Positions 23,826-31,586 of a stretch of DNA of 64,000 bases are shown piece by piece. Numbering within the stretch: the first letter of the stretch is position 1; every line of letters begins with the position of its first letter. The position numbers and the translations under genes were made by a program. The DNA is from Streptomyces sp. HUAS 15-9 (GTDB taxonomy: Bacteria > Actinomycetota > Actinomycetes > Streptomycetales > Streptomycetaceae). A model generated the notes under the pieces. The model made no database searches and was not told where the DNA came from. It saw only the letters and a program-made list of their open reading frames with translations. The DNA lies in NCBI RefSeq assembly GCF_025642155.1, contig NZ_CP106798.1, positions 558,001-622,000 on the forward strand, in the 5' to 3' direction.

Positions 23826-25775
23826 TCACCCGCCCAGCGCGCCGGTGACCGTGGCCGCCAGATACGCCATCAGCCAGGCCAGCCCGGTCAGATAGGTGAA
23901 GGCGATGGCCGGCCATTTCCAGGTGCCGGTCTCCCGTCGTATGACCGCGACGGTGGCCATGCACTGAAGCGCGTAGACGAAGTAGACCAGCAGTGCGGCG
24001 ATCGTCGGCGCGGTGAACACACGTTGCCCGGCGTGCGGCCCGTCGGGGTAGGTCATGTCCCGCAGCGCCTGCTTCGGGTGTTCGGGGTCCTCGGCGGCGG
24101 CGACCTGTCCGAGGGTGGCGACGAAGGTCTCGCGGGCCGCCTGGGCAGACATCACACCGACGTTGATGCGCCAGTCGAAGCCGAGTGGGTCGTAGATGGG
24201 GGCGACCAGACGGCCGAGGTCGGCGGCGTAGCTGTGGTCGACGGTGTACGCGGTGACGGCGGTCGGGTTGGCGGTGTCGACGCCGTCGGCGCGCATCTGC
24301 GCCACCGAGTGCAGCGGCAGGTTCAGCAGCAGCCACAGCCCGATGCTGGTGGCCACGATGATGGTCGAGCACTTGCGCAGGAAGGCCTGGGCGGAGGTGC
24401 CCATCGCGATGAGCACCGAGCGCGGCGCGGGCAGCCGGTAGGGCGGCATCTCCATGTAGAACGGCACGAGCGGGCCGCGGAGGTCCCCGATCTTCTTGAA
24501 CGCCCAGGCGGCCAGCATCGCCGAGACCGCACCGAGCAGATACAGGCCGAACATGATCACCCCCTGCGCGCCGAACGGGCCGATGTGGTCCGCCGGGTCG
24601 ACGAGCAGGCTGATGAGCAGGATGTAGACGGGCAGCCGCGCCGAGCAGGTGATCAGCGGAGCGGCCATCATGGTGGCCAGGCGGTCCTTGGCCGAGGGCA
24701 GGGTGCGGGTGGCCATGATGCCGGGGATCGCGCAGGCGAACGACGACAGCAGCGCCACGAAGGCGCGGCCTTCCAGCCCGGCGCGGGCCATCACCCGGTC
24801 CATGAGGAAGGCGGCCCGCGACATGTAGCCGACGCCCTCCAGCAGGGCGAGGAGCAGGAACAGCAGCATGATCTGGGGGACGAAGACCAGCACGCCGCCG
24901 ACACCGCCGATGAGGGCGTCGCCGAGCAGCCCGGACAGCCAGCGGTTGCCGACATGGTCGGCGACCAGGCCGGAGAGCCATCCGAACAGGGACTCGACGT
25001 AGCCCTGGAGGGGGGCGGCAAAGGTGAAGACGGTCTGGAAGAACAGCATCATCACCGCGAAGAACACGATGGTGCCCCAGAGCGGATGCAGCAGCACCGC
25101 GTCGACGCGCCGGGTGATCTTGTGCACTTCGGGGGCCCGGTAGCCGGCGAAGGCGAGCACCGACTCGGCCCATGCGTCCCGCTCCGCCGGCTCCGTGGGC
25201 GGGGCGAGCGGCGGGGACGTCCAGGTCTGCCAGGAGGCGAGCTGCGCGCGCAGCTGCCCCATGCCGTGCCCGCGGTGGCCGATCACCGCCACCACCGGGA
25301 CACCGAGGGCCTGGGCGAACCCGTCGAGATCCAGGTGTCCCTGACGGCTCGTCAACTCGTCCATGAACGTGACCACCACACAGGTGGGCAGGCCGCGCGC
25401 CAGGACCTGTGCGACCAGTCCCAGGGACCGGCGCAGGGTGGTGGCGTCCACCATGACGAGCAGTGCGTCCGGGCGGGCCGCCTGGTCCTGCCGTCCGTCG
25501 AGGACGTCGACCGCGATCTGTTCGTCCGGGCTGACCGGGTCCAGGCTGTAGGTGCCGGGCAGGTCCTCGACCACACAACTGCTTCCCCCGGTGCGGCAGG
25601 TGCCGATGAACCGGGAGACGGTCACTCCGGGGTAGTTGCCGGTCTTGGCCTTCAGGCCGGTCAGGCCGTTGAAGATGCTGGTCTTGCCCGAGTTTGGGCT
25701 GCCGACCAGGGCGATCCGAGGGTCCGCGGTCAGGGTTGCGTCCGTCTCGCCGACGCCATGACAGCCCGCGGTCAC
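23826..25775 (-). CDS. feoB: Ferrous iron transporter FeoB
   Basis: 649 residues from the GTG at 25775, which overlaps the feoA stop (GTGA). N-terminal GTPase: G1 LVGSPNSGKTS, switch GNYPGVTV, G3 DLPGTYSL. The expected G4 NKxD reads TFMDEL, so guanine specificity may be altered. About ten membrane helices follow, with paired gate regions SSFACAIPGIMATR and SAQAARETFVATLG. Imports Fe2+ under low O2. The iron box upstream of feoA indicates iron repression. Confidence 0.94.
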   Translation of the reverse strand: MTAGCHGVGETDATLTADPRIALVGSPNSGKTSIFNGLTGLKAKTGNYPGVTVSRFIGTCRTGGSSCVVEDLPGTYSLDPVSPDEQIAVDVLDGRQDQAARPDALLVMVDATTLRRSLGLVAQVLARGLPTCVVVTFMDELTSRQGHLDLDGFAQALGVPVVAVIGHRGHGMGQLRAQLASWQTWTSPPLAPPTEPAERDAWAESVLAFAGYRAPEVHKITRRVDAVLLHPLWGTIVFFAVMMLFFQTVFTFAAPLQGYVESLFGWLSGLVADHVGNRWLSGLLGDALIGGVGGVLVFVPQIMLLFLLLALLEGVGYMSRAAFLMDRVMARAGLEGRAFVALLSSFACAIPGIMATRTLPSAKDRLATMMAAPLITCSARLPVYILLISLLVDPADHIGPFGAQGVIMFGLYLLGAVSAMLAAWAFKKIGDLRGPLVPFYMEMPPYRLPAPRSVLIAMGTSAQAFLRKCSTIIVATSIGLWLLLNLPLHSVAQMRADGVDTANPTAVTAYTVDHSYAADLGRLVAPIYDPLGFDWRINVGVMSAQAARETFVATLGQVAAAEDPEHPKQALRDMTYPDGPHAGQRVFTAPTIAALLVYFVYALQCMATVAVIRRETGTWKWPAIAFTYLTGLAWLMAYLAATVTGALGG

Positions 25776-26080
25776 CGCTCCGCTCCGACCGTGCGCACGC
25801 ACGCGGCCTCGGTGCGGCGCAGGCACACCTCGTAGTCCTTGACCCGGTAGACGACCGGGTCACGCAGCGGGGCCCGGCGCACGACCTCCACCGCCGCTCC
25901 TGGGGTGAATCCGAGGTCGCCCAGCCGCCGGGCCACGACGGTCGACCGGACGGCAAGCACGTCGACGACGGTGGCCCTGGCACCGGGCGGCAGATCGGCC
26001 AGGGGGAGTATCCGCCCGTCGGGGAGCACCGTCGGCGACGGGCCGGCCTCCCCTTCGAAGTCCATGCCAGCGCTGCGCAT
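25772..26080 (-). CDS. feoA: FeoA SH3-like regulatory protein of ferrous iron transport
   Basis: 102 residues. The SH3-like fold shows LADLPPGARATVVDV, RRLGDLGFTPGAAVEVVRRAPL and DPVVYRVKDYEVCLRRTEA. The ATG at 26080 is chosen for its GGAGG site 6 nt upstream; an ATG at 26119 lacks one. FeoA is thought to modulate FeoB. First gene of the operon; the promoter carries both an iron box and a dormancy-type palindrome. Confidence 0.93.
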   Translation of the reverse strand: MRSAGMDFEGEAGPSPTVLPDGRILPLADLPPGARATVVDVLAVRSTVVARRLGDLGFTPGAAVEVVRRAPLRDPVVYRVKDYEVCLRRTEAACVRTVGAER

Positions 26081-26132
26081 TCGTGCCTCCACCACGCCAT
26101 GCCGGGACGAGCCCGCCAAGTGCCATATTCAG

Positions 26133-26151
26133 TAAGGCGAGGCTAACCTCA
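26133..26151 (-). promoter_or_regulatory. Iron box (DmdR/IdeR-type operator)
   Basis: Minus-strand TGAGGTTAGCCTCGCCTTA matches the actinobacterial iron-box consensus TTAGGTTAGGCTCACCTAA at most positions. It sits just downstream of the predicted transcript start of feoA, where a bound repressor would block initiation. Confidence 0.75.
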
Positions 26152-26161
26152 TGGATGGCTG

Positions 26162-26206
26162 GATCTACGGGGCCTTTCCTCCCGTACCGGCTGGGCCGTT
26201 CGGCCC
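26162..26206 (-). promoter_or_regulatory. feoA promoter: dormancy-type box with TAGATC -10
   Basis: GGGCCGTTCGGCCC at 26193-26206, then about 25 bp to the minus-strand hexamer TAGATC (26162-26167). This spacing matches narG. The iron box begins about 10 bp further on. The combination predicts activation by the anaerobic regulator and repression by iron. Confidence 0.6.
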
Positions 26207-26231
26207 CATTGGGCGGGCCGGGCCGGCACCC

Positions 26232-27110
26232 TCAGCGGCGGGTGAAGACCAGCCGCCAGATCTCCGGACCCCGTTCCGTGTACTCCACGGCGAACCTGCC
26301 GGGCGAGCGCTCTTCGATCTGCTCCAGCAGCGGCAGCGGGTCATGGTGTGCGACCAGGACGATCCCTCCGCCGACCCGGACGGCGTCGAGCGCGCCGAAG
26401 ACCGTGGCGTGCCGAAGCGCGTGCGGTACGGCACGGACGTCCAGTTCGGGAACGTCCGGCTCGCCGCCACCACCGCAGTCGCAGCCTCCTCCGCCACCAC
26501 CGCAGCCGCAGCCTCCGCCACCGCCCCCACCACCGCAGCCTCCGCCCCCGCAGCCGCAGCCTCCGCCGCCACCGGTCCGCTCCTCGGCCGCCTCCCGCGC
26601 GAACTCGCCGTCGTCGGTGTCCGGTTCCGGCCCGTACAGCTCGTGCAGGGCCGTGACCAGGACGGCCAGGGAGATGCCCGGCCGGCCGGCGAGCAGGGGC
26701 AGCACGAGGTCGTTGTCCTTGGCGAAGTGCTGGCCGCAGAGGACCTCCAGTGCGCGGGCCTCGGCCAGGGCGACTTCCGCCGTGGGTGCCTCGCGCAACG
26801 CGTCGACGAGCGCCATGATGCCCCGGCGTTCGGAGATCAGGCTCTCGATGAGCAGCCGGGCCTCGGCAACCTGGTGGGCGGCGGGGTAGAGAACCGTCTC
26901 CTCGGCGGCGATGTACGGCAGGAGCACGCGTTCGCAGTACTCGACGAGGCCGCTGCGGATGTGCTCGACGTCACCGGGATCGCGTTCGATGGCCTGGAGA
27001 AGCATCTCGAGGCGTCCGGCGAGTTCACCGGTCAAGCGGGTGTGGTACGCCTCGGCCGCGGTAGCGGCGGCGGCTTCCTCGGGGGTTGACGCGAGGGTGA
27101 CGGTGTTCAT
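26232..27110 (-). CDS. Haemerythrin-like / Gly-Cys linker / DUF2249 protein (first copy)
   Basis: 292 residues from the ATG at 27110 (GGAGATACCGAAG upstream). Residues 1-165 are an HHE-type helical bundle. Residues 180-216 are almost pure Gly with seven Cys (185, 187, 192, 201, 203, 210, 212). Residues 222-292 are a DUF2249 domain (ELDVRAVPHALRHATVFGAL, VAHHDPLPLL). Compared with the intact haemerythrin at 7895, the di-iron positions read His23, Tyr66, Arg95, His128, Asp134: two histidines are replaced. The linker could bind iron or copper. DUF2249 occurs in NO- and denitrification-related proteins. Biochemical role unknown. Confidence 0.85.
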   Translation of the reverse strand: MNTVTLASTPEEAAAATAAEAYHTRLTGELAGRLEMLLQAIERDPGDVEHIRSGLVEYCERVLLPYIAAEETVLYPAAHQVAEARLLIESLISERRGIMALVDALREAPTAEVALAEARALEVLCGQHFAKDNDLVLPLLAGRPGISLAVLVTALHELYGPEPDTDDGEFAREAAEERTGGGGGCGCGGGGCGGGGGGGGCGCGGGGGGCDCGGGGEPDVPELDVRAVPHALRHATVFGALDAVRVGGGIVLVAHHDPLPLLEQIEERSPGRFAVEYTERGPEIWRLVFTRR

Positions 27111-27244
27111 CTTCGGTATCTCCAGCGGAACGTGACCGGTCGGGTGCGACCGAGGCCGGTGAGAGCGCCGGAAGCGGGCACGTGCCCCGGACGCTGGTCG
27201 AGGTCCGGGTGAGCACGGGGCTTCCGGTCGGGCGCGGCACATGG

Positions 27245-27280
27245 GTCCGGCCGCCTGGGTGGCCTTTCAGGCGGCCGGAC
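27245..27280. repeat. Perfect 13-bp inverted repeat with 10-nt loop
   Basis: GTCCGGCCGCCTG / CAGGCGGCCGGAC at 27245-27257 and 27268-27280. It lies 135 bp upstream of a start codon rather than after a gene, so a leader hairpin or attenuator is as likely as a terminator. Confidence 0.6.
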
Positions 27281-27436
27281 GTCGACCGGACGGGAAGAAC
27301 ACCGCCCCCGACCGCGGCCCACGCGCAAGAATGGCCGCCGTCCGGCGCGGTTTCCGTGGCGCCTTCCCTTCCGGTCGCTGATGAGCATTCCTGGCCGCGG
27401 CCCACGGTGCCTGGGCCGGGCGGGTCCAGCACGCTG

Positions 27437-27450
27437 GACCAGTGGTCCCC
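27437..27450 (-). promoter_or_regulatory. Dormancy-type palindrome (GGGACCACTGGTCC on minus strand)
   Basis: Close to GGGACTWWAGTCCC. Positioned to drive the haemerythrin-DUF2249 gene starting at 27110. Confidence 0.5.
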
Positions 27451-27468
27451 TATGACCCTGTCCGACAT

Positions 27469-27533
27469 GGGCCGATCGGCCGCACGACATGGGCAATTCG
27501 GCCGGGTCGCGCCAGCCCGGGCTGCTCTACCGT
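27469..27533 (+). promoter_or_regulatory. Tandem boxes and TACCGT -10 before the cysE leader ORF
   Basis: GGGCCGATCGGCCG (27469-27482) and GGGCAATTCGGCCG (27491-27504), starts 22 bp apart, each one or two mismatches from consensus. TACCGT follows at 27528-27533, 23 bp after the second box and exactly 8 bp before ATGGAGAAC at 27542. Confidence 0.6.
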
Positions 27534-27541
27534 TCGATCCC

Positions 27542-27748
27542 ATGGAGAACGGCAACAACGCGCAGCCCTCGAACGCCCGCTGCCGGCGGCCCCTTCGGCT
27601 CGCCACGGGACGAGACGCCGCACGATGTCGCCCGACCAGCCCGAAAAGGGTCTCCTCCCGCCCGTACCGCCCCGTCCCGAGCCGGCCGTCGGCATGCTGC
27701 GTCCGCCGTCTGTGCGTCAGCCGGCGCCGCAGATCACCGTCCGCCTGA
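27542..27748 (+). CDS. Leaderless small ORF upstream of cysE
   Basis: 68 residues, starting MENGNNAQPSNARCRRP. No Shine-Dalgarno, and the -10 is 8 bp upstream, so it should be translated from the 5' end of the mRNA. It has five cysteines, including a Cys-Cys pair (SACCVRRLC) near its end, about 120 bp before cysE. Third-position GC is high at the start and falls later, so only the N-terminal part may be under selection. In mycobacteria, leaderless ORFs with Cys tracts attenuate cysteine operons; an analogous role is inferred only. Confidence 0.4.
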   Translation: MENGNNAQPSNARCRRPLRLATGRDAARCRPTSPKRVSSRPYRPVPSRPSACCVRRLCVSRRRRSPSA

Positions 27749-27876
27749 GCCGGTGGGTGAGAAGCACCCCCCGTCGCTTGCTCCGGCCCGCCTCCCCGGC
27801 CGCCGACACCAGCCGTCCTTGGACAGCGGTGCGGCGGAACCGGCGCCTCCGGAGCCCAGAGAGAGACATCGCATGA
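27625..27876 (+). CDS. Small Pro-rich ORF coupled to cysE
   Basis: 83 residues from ATG 27625 in another frame. The stop TGA overlaps the cysE ATG (ATGA). Pro-rich first half, Arg-rich second half; no domain. No obvious ribosome site. Reported because the ATGA junction recurs at the VKOR and radical-SAM genes. Confidence 0.25.
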   Translation: MSPDQPEKGLLPPVPPRPEPAVGMLRPPSVRQPAPQITVRLSRWVRSTPRRLLRPASPAADTSRPWTAVRRNRRLRSPERDIA

Positions 27877-28479
27877 TCGTCGAAGATCTCCGCACGGCCT
27901 GCCGCAAGGACCCTGCGCTGCACGGCATCAACGTGGTCGAGGTCCTGCTGTACCCGGGGCTCTGGGCCATCTGGTTCCACCGGCTGGCACACCGGCTGCA
28001 TCGCATGCGGCTGCCGCTGCTGCCGCGGGCGCTGTCCCAGTTCTCCCGCGCCATGACCGGCATAGAGATCCACCCCGGGGCCGTCATCGGCCGGCGCTTC
28101 TTCATCGACCACGGCATGGGCGTGGTGATCGGTGAGACGGCGGTGGTGGGAGACGACGTGATGCTCTACCACCGCGTCACCCTCGGCGGCACCGGCTGGT
28201 GGCGCGACCGTAAGGCCACCAAGCGACACCCCACCGTCGGTGACCGCGTGGTGCTCGGCGTCGGCGCGACCGTACTCGGCCCCGTCCATGTCGGTGACGA
28301 CACGGTGGTCGGTGCCCATGCCCTCGTCCTGAGCGATGTCCCCGCCCACTCCAGCGTGCGCGCCGGTCACGCGGACATCACCACCCGCACCCACCCCGTC
28401 GCGGACCCGTTCGGCCAGACCCCGGCCGCTTCCCCTCTCCTTGCCCCCGCATCGACAGAAAGACCCGAAGAGGACAGCC

Positions 28480-29406
<927 letters not shown>

Positions 29407-29467
29407 CGGACTCCACGACGGAGCTCTCGACCATCCGGCCCCCCGCCACATGCAAGGAAGAACACCG

Positions 29468-30001
29468 ATGACATATACGAACCGCGGAGCCGACGCTCTG
29501 CTCAAGGCGATGGGCGCGGCCATGCTGGCCGCCGGACCCGTGATGCTCTGGCGCAGCCGCAGCGGCAGGAACGAGATACGCAACGAACTCACGGCCCAGA
29601 AGATCGCTTTCCCCGAGCAAGGACTGCCCGCTCACCTGGCGGCGTTCGCCGGCCGGCCCGTCGAGACCGGACCCGAGGCGCGGGCCTTCGCCGACATGAT
29701 CAAGGGCAACCTGGCCATCGCGACGAACGGCCGCACCTACTCCGAGATCAGCGCGGAGCTGAACGCCGCCAGGGACGACGAGAAGCTGGCCAAGCTGCGT
29801 CAGACCGCGTTCATGGGCGAGACGTTGCGCGCCTCACTGATGTCCGCCTACCAGGCCTGGCAAATAACGTCCCTGGTCACCGGTCTCGGCGCGCTGCTGA
29901 CCGGGGTGGGAGCGGCCCTCGTCGTCTCTGCCCGGGAGGGCTCCCGTGCCGGGGTCACCGCGGCCCTCCCCGCGGTGAGGAACAGCCTCCACTCCCGCTG
30001 A
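29468..30001 (+). CDS. Unknown two-helix membrane protein
   Basis: 177 residues. A hydrophobic segment at about 11-28 (LLKAMGAAMLAAGPVMLW) and another at about 137-160 (ITSLVTGLGALLTGVGAALVV) flank a charged helical middle with ARAFADMIKGNLAIATNGRTYSEI-like content. No family recognised. Starts 61 bp after cysK on the same strand with AAGGAAG before the ATG, so it is likely the operon's third gene. Confidence 0.7.
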   Translation: MTYTNRGADALLKAMGAAMLAAGPVMLWRSRSGRNEIRNELTAQKIAFPEQGLPAHLAAFAGRPVETGPEARAFADMIKGNLAIATNGRTYSEISAELNAARDDEKLAKLRQTAFMGETLRASLMSAYQAWQITSLVTGLGALLTGVGAALVVSAREGSRAGVTAALPAVRNSLHSR

Positions 30002-30009
30002 GACGAACG

Positions 30010-30035
30010 GCCGGGTGCGGCATGCCGCACCCGGC
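30010..30035. terminator. Perfect 26-bp palindrome, bidirectional terminator
   Basis: Self-complementary GC-rich sequence with no unpaired bases other than a forced central turn, 9 bp after the stop at 30001 and 18 bp before the convergent gene's stop. Confidence 0.75.
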
Positions 30036-30052
30036 AACGCGGTCAGCACGTC

Positions 30053-30868
30053 TCAGTGGTGGCTGAGCCGCAACCACCAGGCGTCGGGGCCGCGCTGCAG
30101 ATACTCCACCGCGAAGAGCCCGGGGTTGCGCTGCTCGATCTGCGCCAGCAGGGGAATCGGGTCGTGCGGCGCGACCAGCACCATGGCCTGACCTGCCGGG
30201 ACGGCCTCGAGAGCGCCGAACACGGTGGCGTGGCGCAGTGCGTGCGGGATGTCGCGGACGTCGAGTACGGGTTCGGCGGCTTCCTCGGCGCCACAGGCAC
30301 ACCCGCAGCCACCGGTCTCCCCGGTCTTCACCTCTGCTGCCTTCACCGCGTCGTCCGCGTCAGAGGCGGCACTGCTCATCCGCGTATGAGCGATCCGGTG
30401 GTGCAGTCTCTCCAGCAGCCTGGCCAGGCGGACCCCGGGTGCCGCGGCGAGCAGGGGCAGCACAAGGCCGTTCTGCTTCGCCACGTGTTCCTCGAAGACC
30501 ACCTGAAGAGCGCGGCCCTCCGCTGCGGCACCGGCCGTTGTCGGCGCACCGCGCACGGCGTCGACCAGCGCGGCCAGGCAGCGGTGTTCACCGATGAGCC
30601 CCTCGACGAGCAGGCGCGTGTCGGGCAGCCGGCGGGCCACGGGATACAACGTGGCCTCCTCGGCAGCCGTATGCGGCAGGAGCTCACGCTCGCAGAAGGC
30701 CACGAGCCCCTCGCGGAAGCGTTCGGCGGCACTCTCGTCACGGCCGGCGGCGGTGAGCAACAGCGTCACGCGTCCGGCCAGTTCCCCTGCCATACGGGCA
30801 TAGTCAGCCTCAGCGCTGTTGAGAGCCTCGGCATCCTCCGGGGCCGACGCGAAGGTGAGGGCACTCAT
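30053..30868 (-). CDS. Haemerythrin-like / Cys linker / DUF2249 protein (second copy)
   Basis: 271 residues, aligned gap-free with the first copy over the helical domain. Di-iron positions read Tyr23, His66, His95, His128, Gly134: it keeps the two histidines that the first copy lost and lacks the His and Asp the first copy kept. A short linker GGCGCACG (Cys188, 190, 192) leads to a DUF2249 domain (VLDVRDIPHALRHATVFGAL). The ATG at 30868 has TGGAGACACC upstream. Role unknown; probable partner or alternative form of the 26232-27110 protein. Confidence 0.85.
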   Translation of the reverse strand: MSALTFASAPEDAEALNSAEADYARMAGELAGRVTLLLTAAGRDESAAERFREGLVAFCERELLPHTAAEEATLYPVARRLPDTRLLVEGLIGEHRCLAALVDAVRGAPTTAGAAAEGRALQVVFEEHVAKQNGLVLPLLAAAPGVRLARLLERLHHRIAHTRMSSAASDADDAVKAAEVKTGETGGCGCACGAEEAAEPVLDVRDIPHALRHATVFGALEAVPAGQAMVLVAPHDPIPLLAQIEQRNPGLFAVEYLQRGPDAWWLRLSHH

Positions 30869-31234
30869 TCAGGTGTCTCCAGCGGTTCAAGGCCGGAAGA
30901 TACGGCCGTTTCTGGTCCGGACAGCAGGTTCCGCCACGTCCCCGGAGCGGTCGGCGCACCGGGCGGCCTGGGCATGGTGAGCGCCGTCACCGGGGGCGTG
31001 GCGGAACACCGTCCGACAGCTGCAGAACGGTGGCCGGACGGCGACCGGTCCGAAGGCGCCACGCGCCTGCCGCGGCCCCGCACACGAGAAGACGGGGGCC
31101 GAGCAGCCGGAACGCAACGGTTTGTGTCGCCTCCCGACCGGTCGGCGACCAGCTTTTCGCGTCGCGGGCGTCCTGGCATGGGCCGTGCGACCCCGTGAAC
31201 GCCGCCCACCGGTCCACATTCTGGACGCCGGGCA

Positions 31235-31270
31235 GGGCCGGACGGCCCCGCACAAAGGGCCGTCCGGCCC
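31235..31270. promoter_or_regulatory. Pair of inverted dormancy-type boxes
   Basis: GGGCCGGACGGCCC (31235-31248) and its exact reverse complement GGGCCGTCCGGCCC (31257-31270), 22 bp start to start, which is two helical turns. Could serve the minus-strand haemerythrin gene, the plus-strand VKOR operon, or both. The pair could also form a hairpin. Confidence 0.6.
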
Positions 31271-31328
31271 AAGCGGCACAGGCGGCCGTGCCGCACGATA
31301 CGCGGTCTTGCGGGCGCGCGTGGGAATC

Positions 31329-31395
31329 GGGCCAAAAGGACCGCCCGACCCGGGACGTTCGGCCCCAGTCCCGGGTCGCCGACAGCGCCTAACGT
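31329..31395 (+). promoter_or_regulatory. Tandem boxes and TAACGT -10 for the VKOR leader ORF
   Basis: GGGCCAAAAGGACC (31329-31342, weaker) and GGGACGTTCGGCCC (31352-31365), 23 bp apart. A 24-bp gap leads to TAACGT (31390-31395), then 8 bp to ATGGAGATC at 31404. Same geometry as narG. Confidence 0.65.
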
Positions 31396-31403
31396 TCCCG
31401 GCC

Positions 31404-31586
31404 ATGGAGATCGATCACAACGCTCGACGGGGACGGTCGCGCGTGACCGAGGGCCGACCGGCGCCGGCCGCCCTCATGCTGCTCACCCGTTCGAAGGCCC
31501 GCGCCCAGGAACGGACCCCCGACAGGGGCCGCCCGGTGCGTCGCCCCGCAGCCCCCGCGCCCCTGCCGCGCACCCGCGCCGCATGA
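31404..31586 (+). CDS. Leaderless small ORF coupled to the VKOR gene
   Basis: 60 residues, beginning MEIDHNARRGRSRVTEGRP and containing AALMLLTRSKARAQ. No Shine-Dalgarno and a -10 8 bp upstream. Its TGA overlaps the VKOR ATG (ATGA). The N-terminus resembles the start of NarG: M-E-x-D, Arg8, Arg13, Glu16, Pro19, then LLTR one residue offset, suggesting copying of the narG 5' region. Confidence 0.45.
   Translation: MEIDHNARRGRSRVTEGRPAPAALMLLTRSKARAQERTPDRGRPVRRPAAPAPLPRTRAA

Larger units (their letters stand above)
27111..27541. other. 431-bp divergent region (haemerythrin-DUF2249 / cysE leader)
   Basis: No gene. Holds an inverted repeat (27245-27280), a 16-bp palindrome gtccagcacgctggac (27424-27439), a minus-facing box (27437-27450), tandem plus-facing boxes (27469, 27491) and a -10 at 27528. 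Confidence 0.6.
30869..31403. other. 535-bp divergent region (second haemerythrin-DUF2249 / VKOR leader)
   Basis: No confident gene. An Arg-rich minus-strand frame overlaps the haemerythrin start but lacks a ribosome site. Contains four palindromes (31235, 31257, 31329, 31352) and a -10 at 31390. Confidence 0.55.

Noticed and set aside
26454..26580. Repetitive CCGCCA-rich tract, considered as a CRISPR or satellite repeat
   Set aside because: It is the Gly/Cys codon run of the haemerythrin-DUF2249 gene; no spacers or regular unit.
30865..31335. 156-codon minus-strand frame abutting the second haemerythrin-DUF2249 start
   Set aside because: Arg/Pro-rich with poor codon periodicity and covering the palindromes; stop-start overlap alone is not enough.
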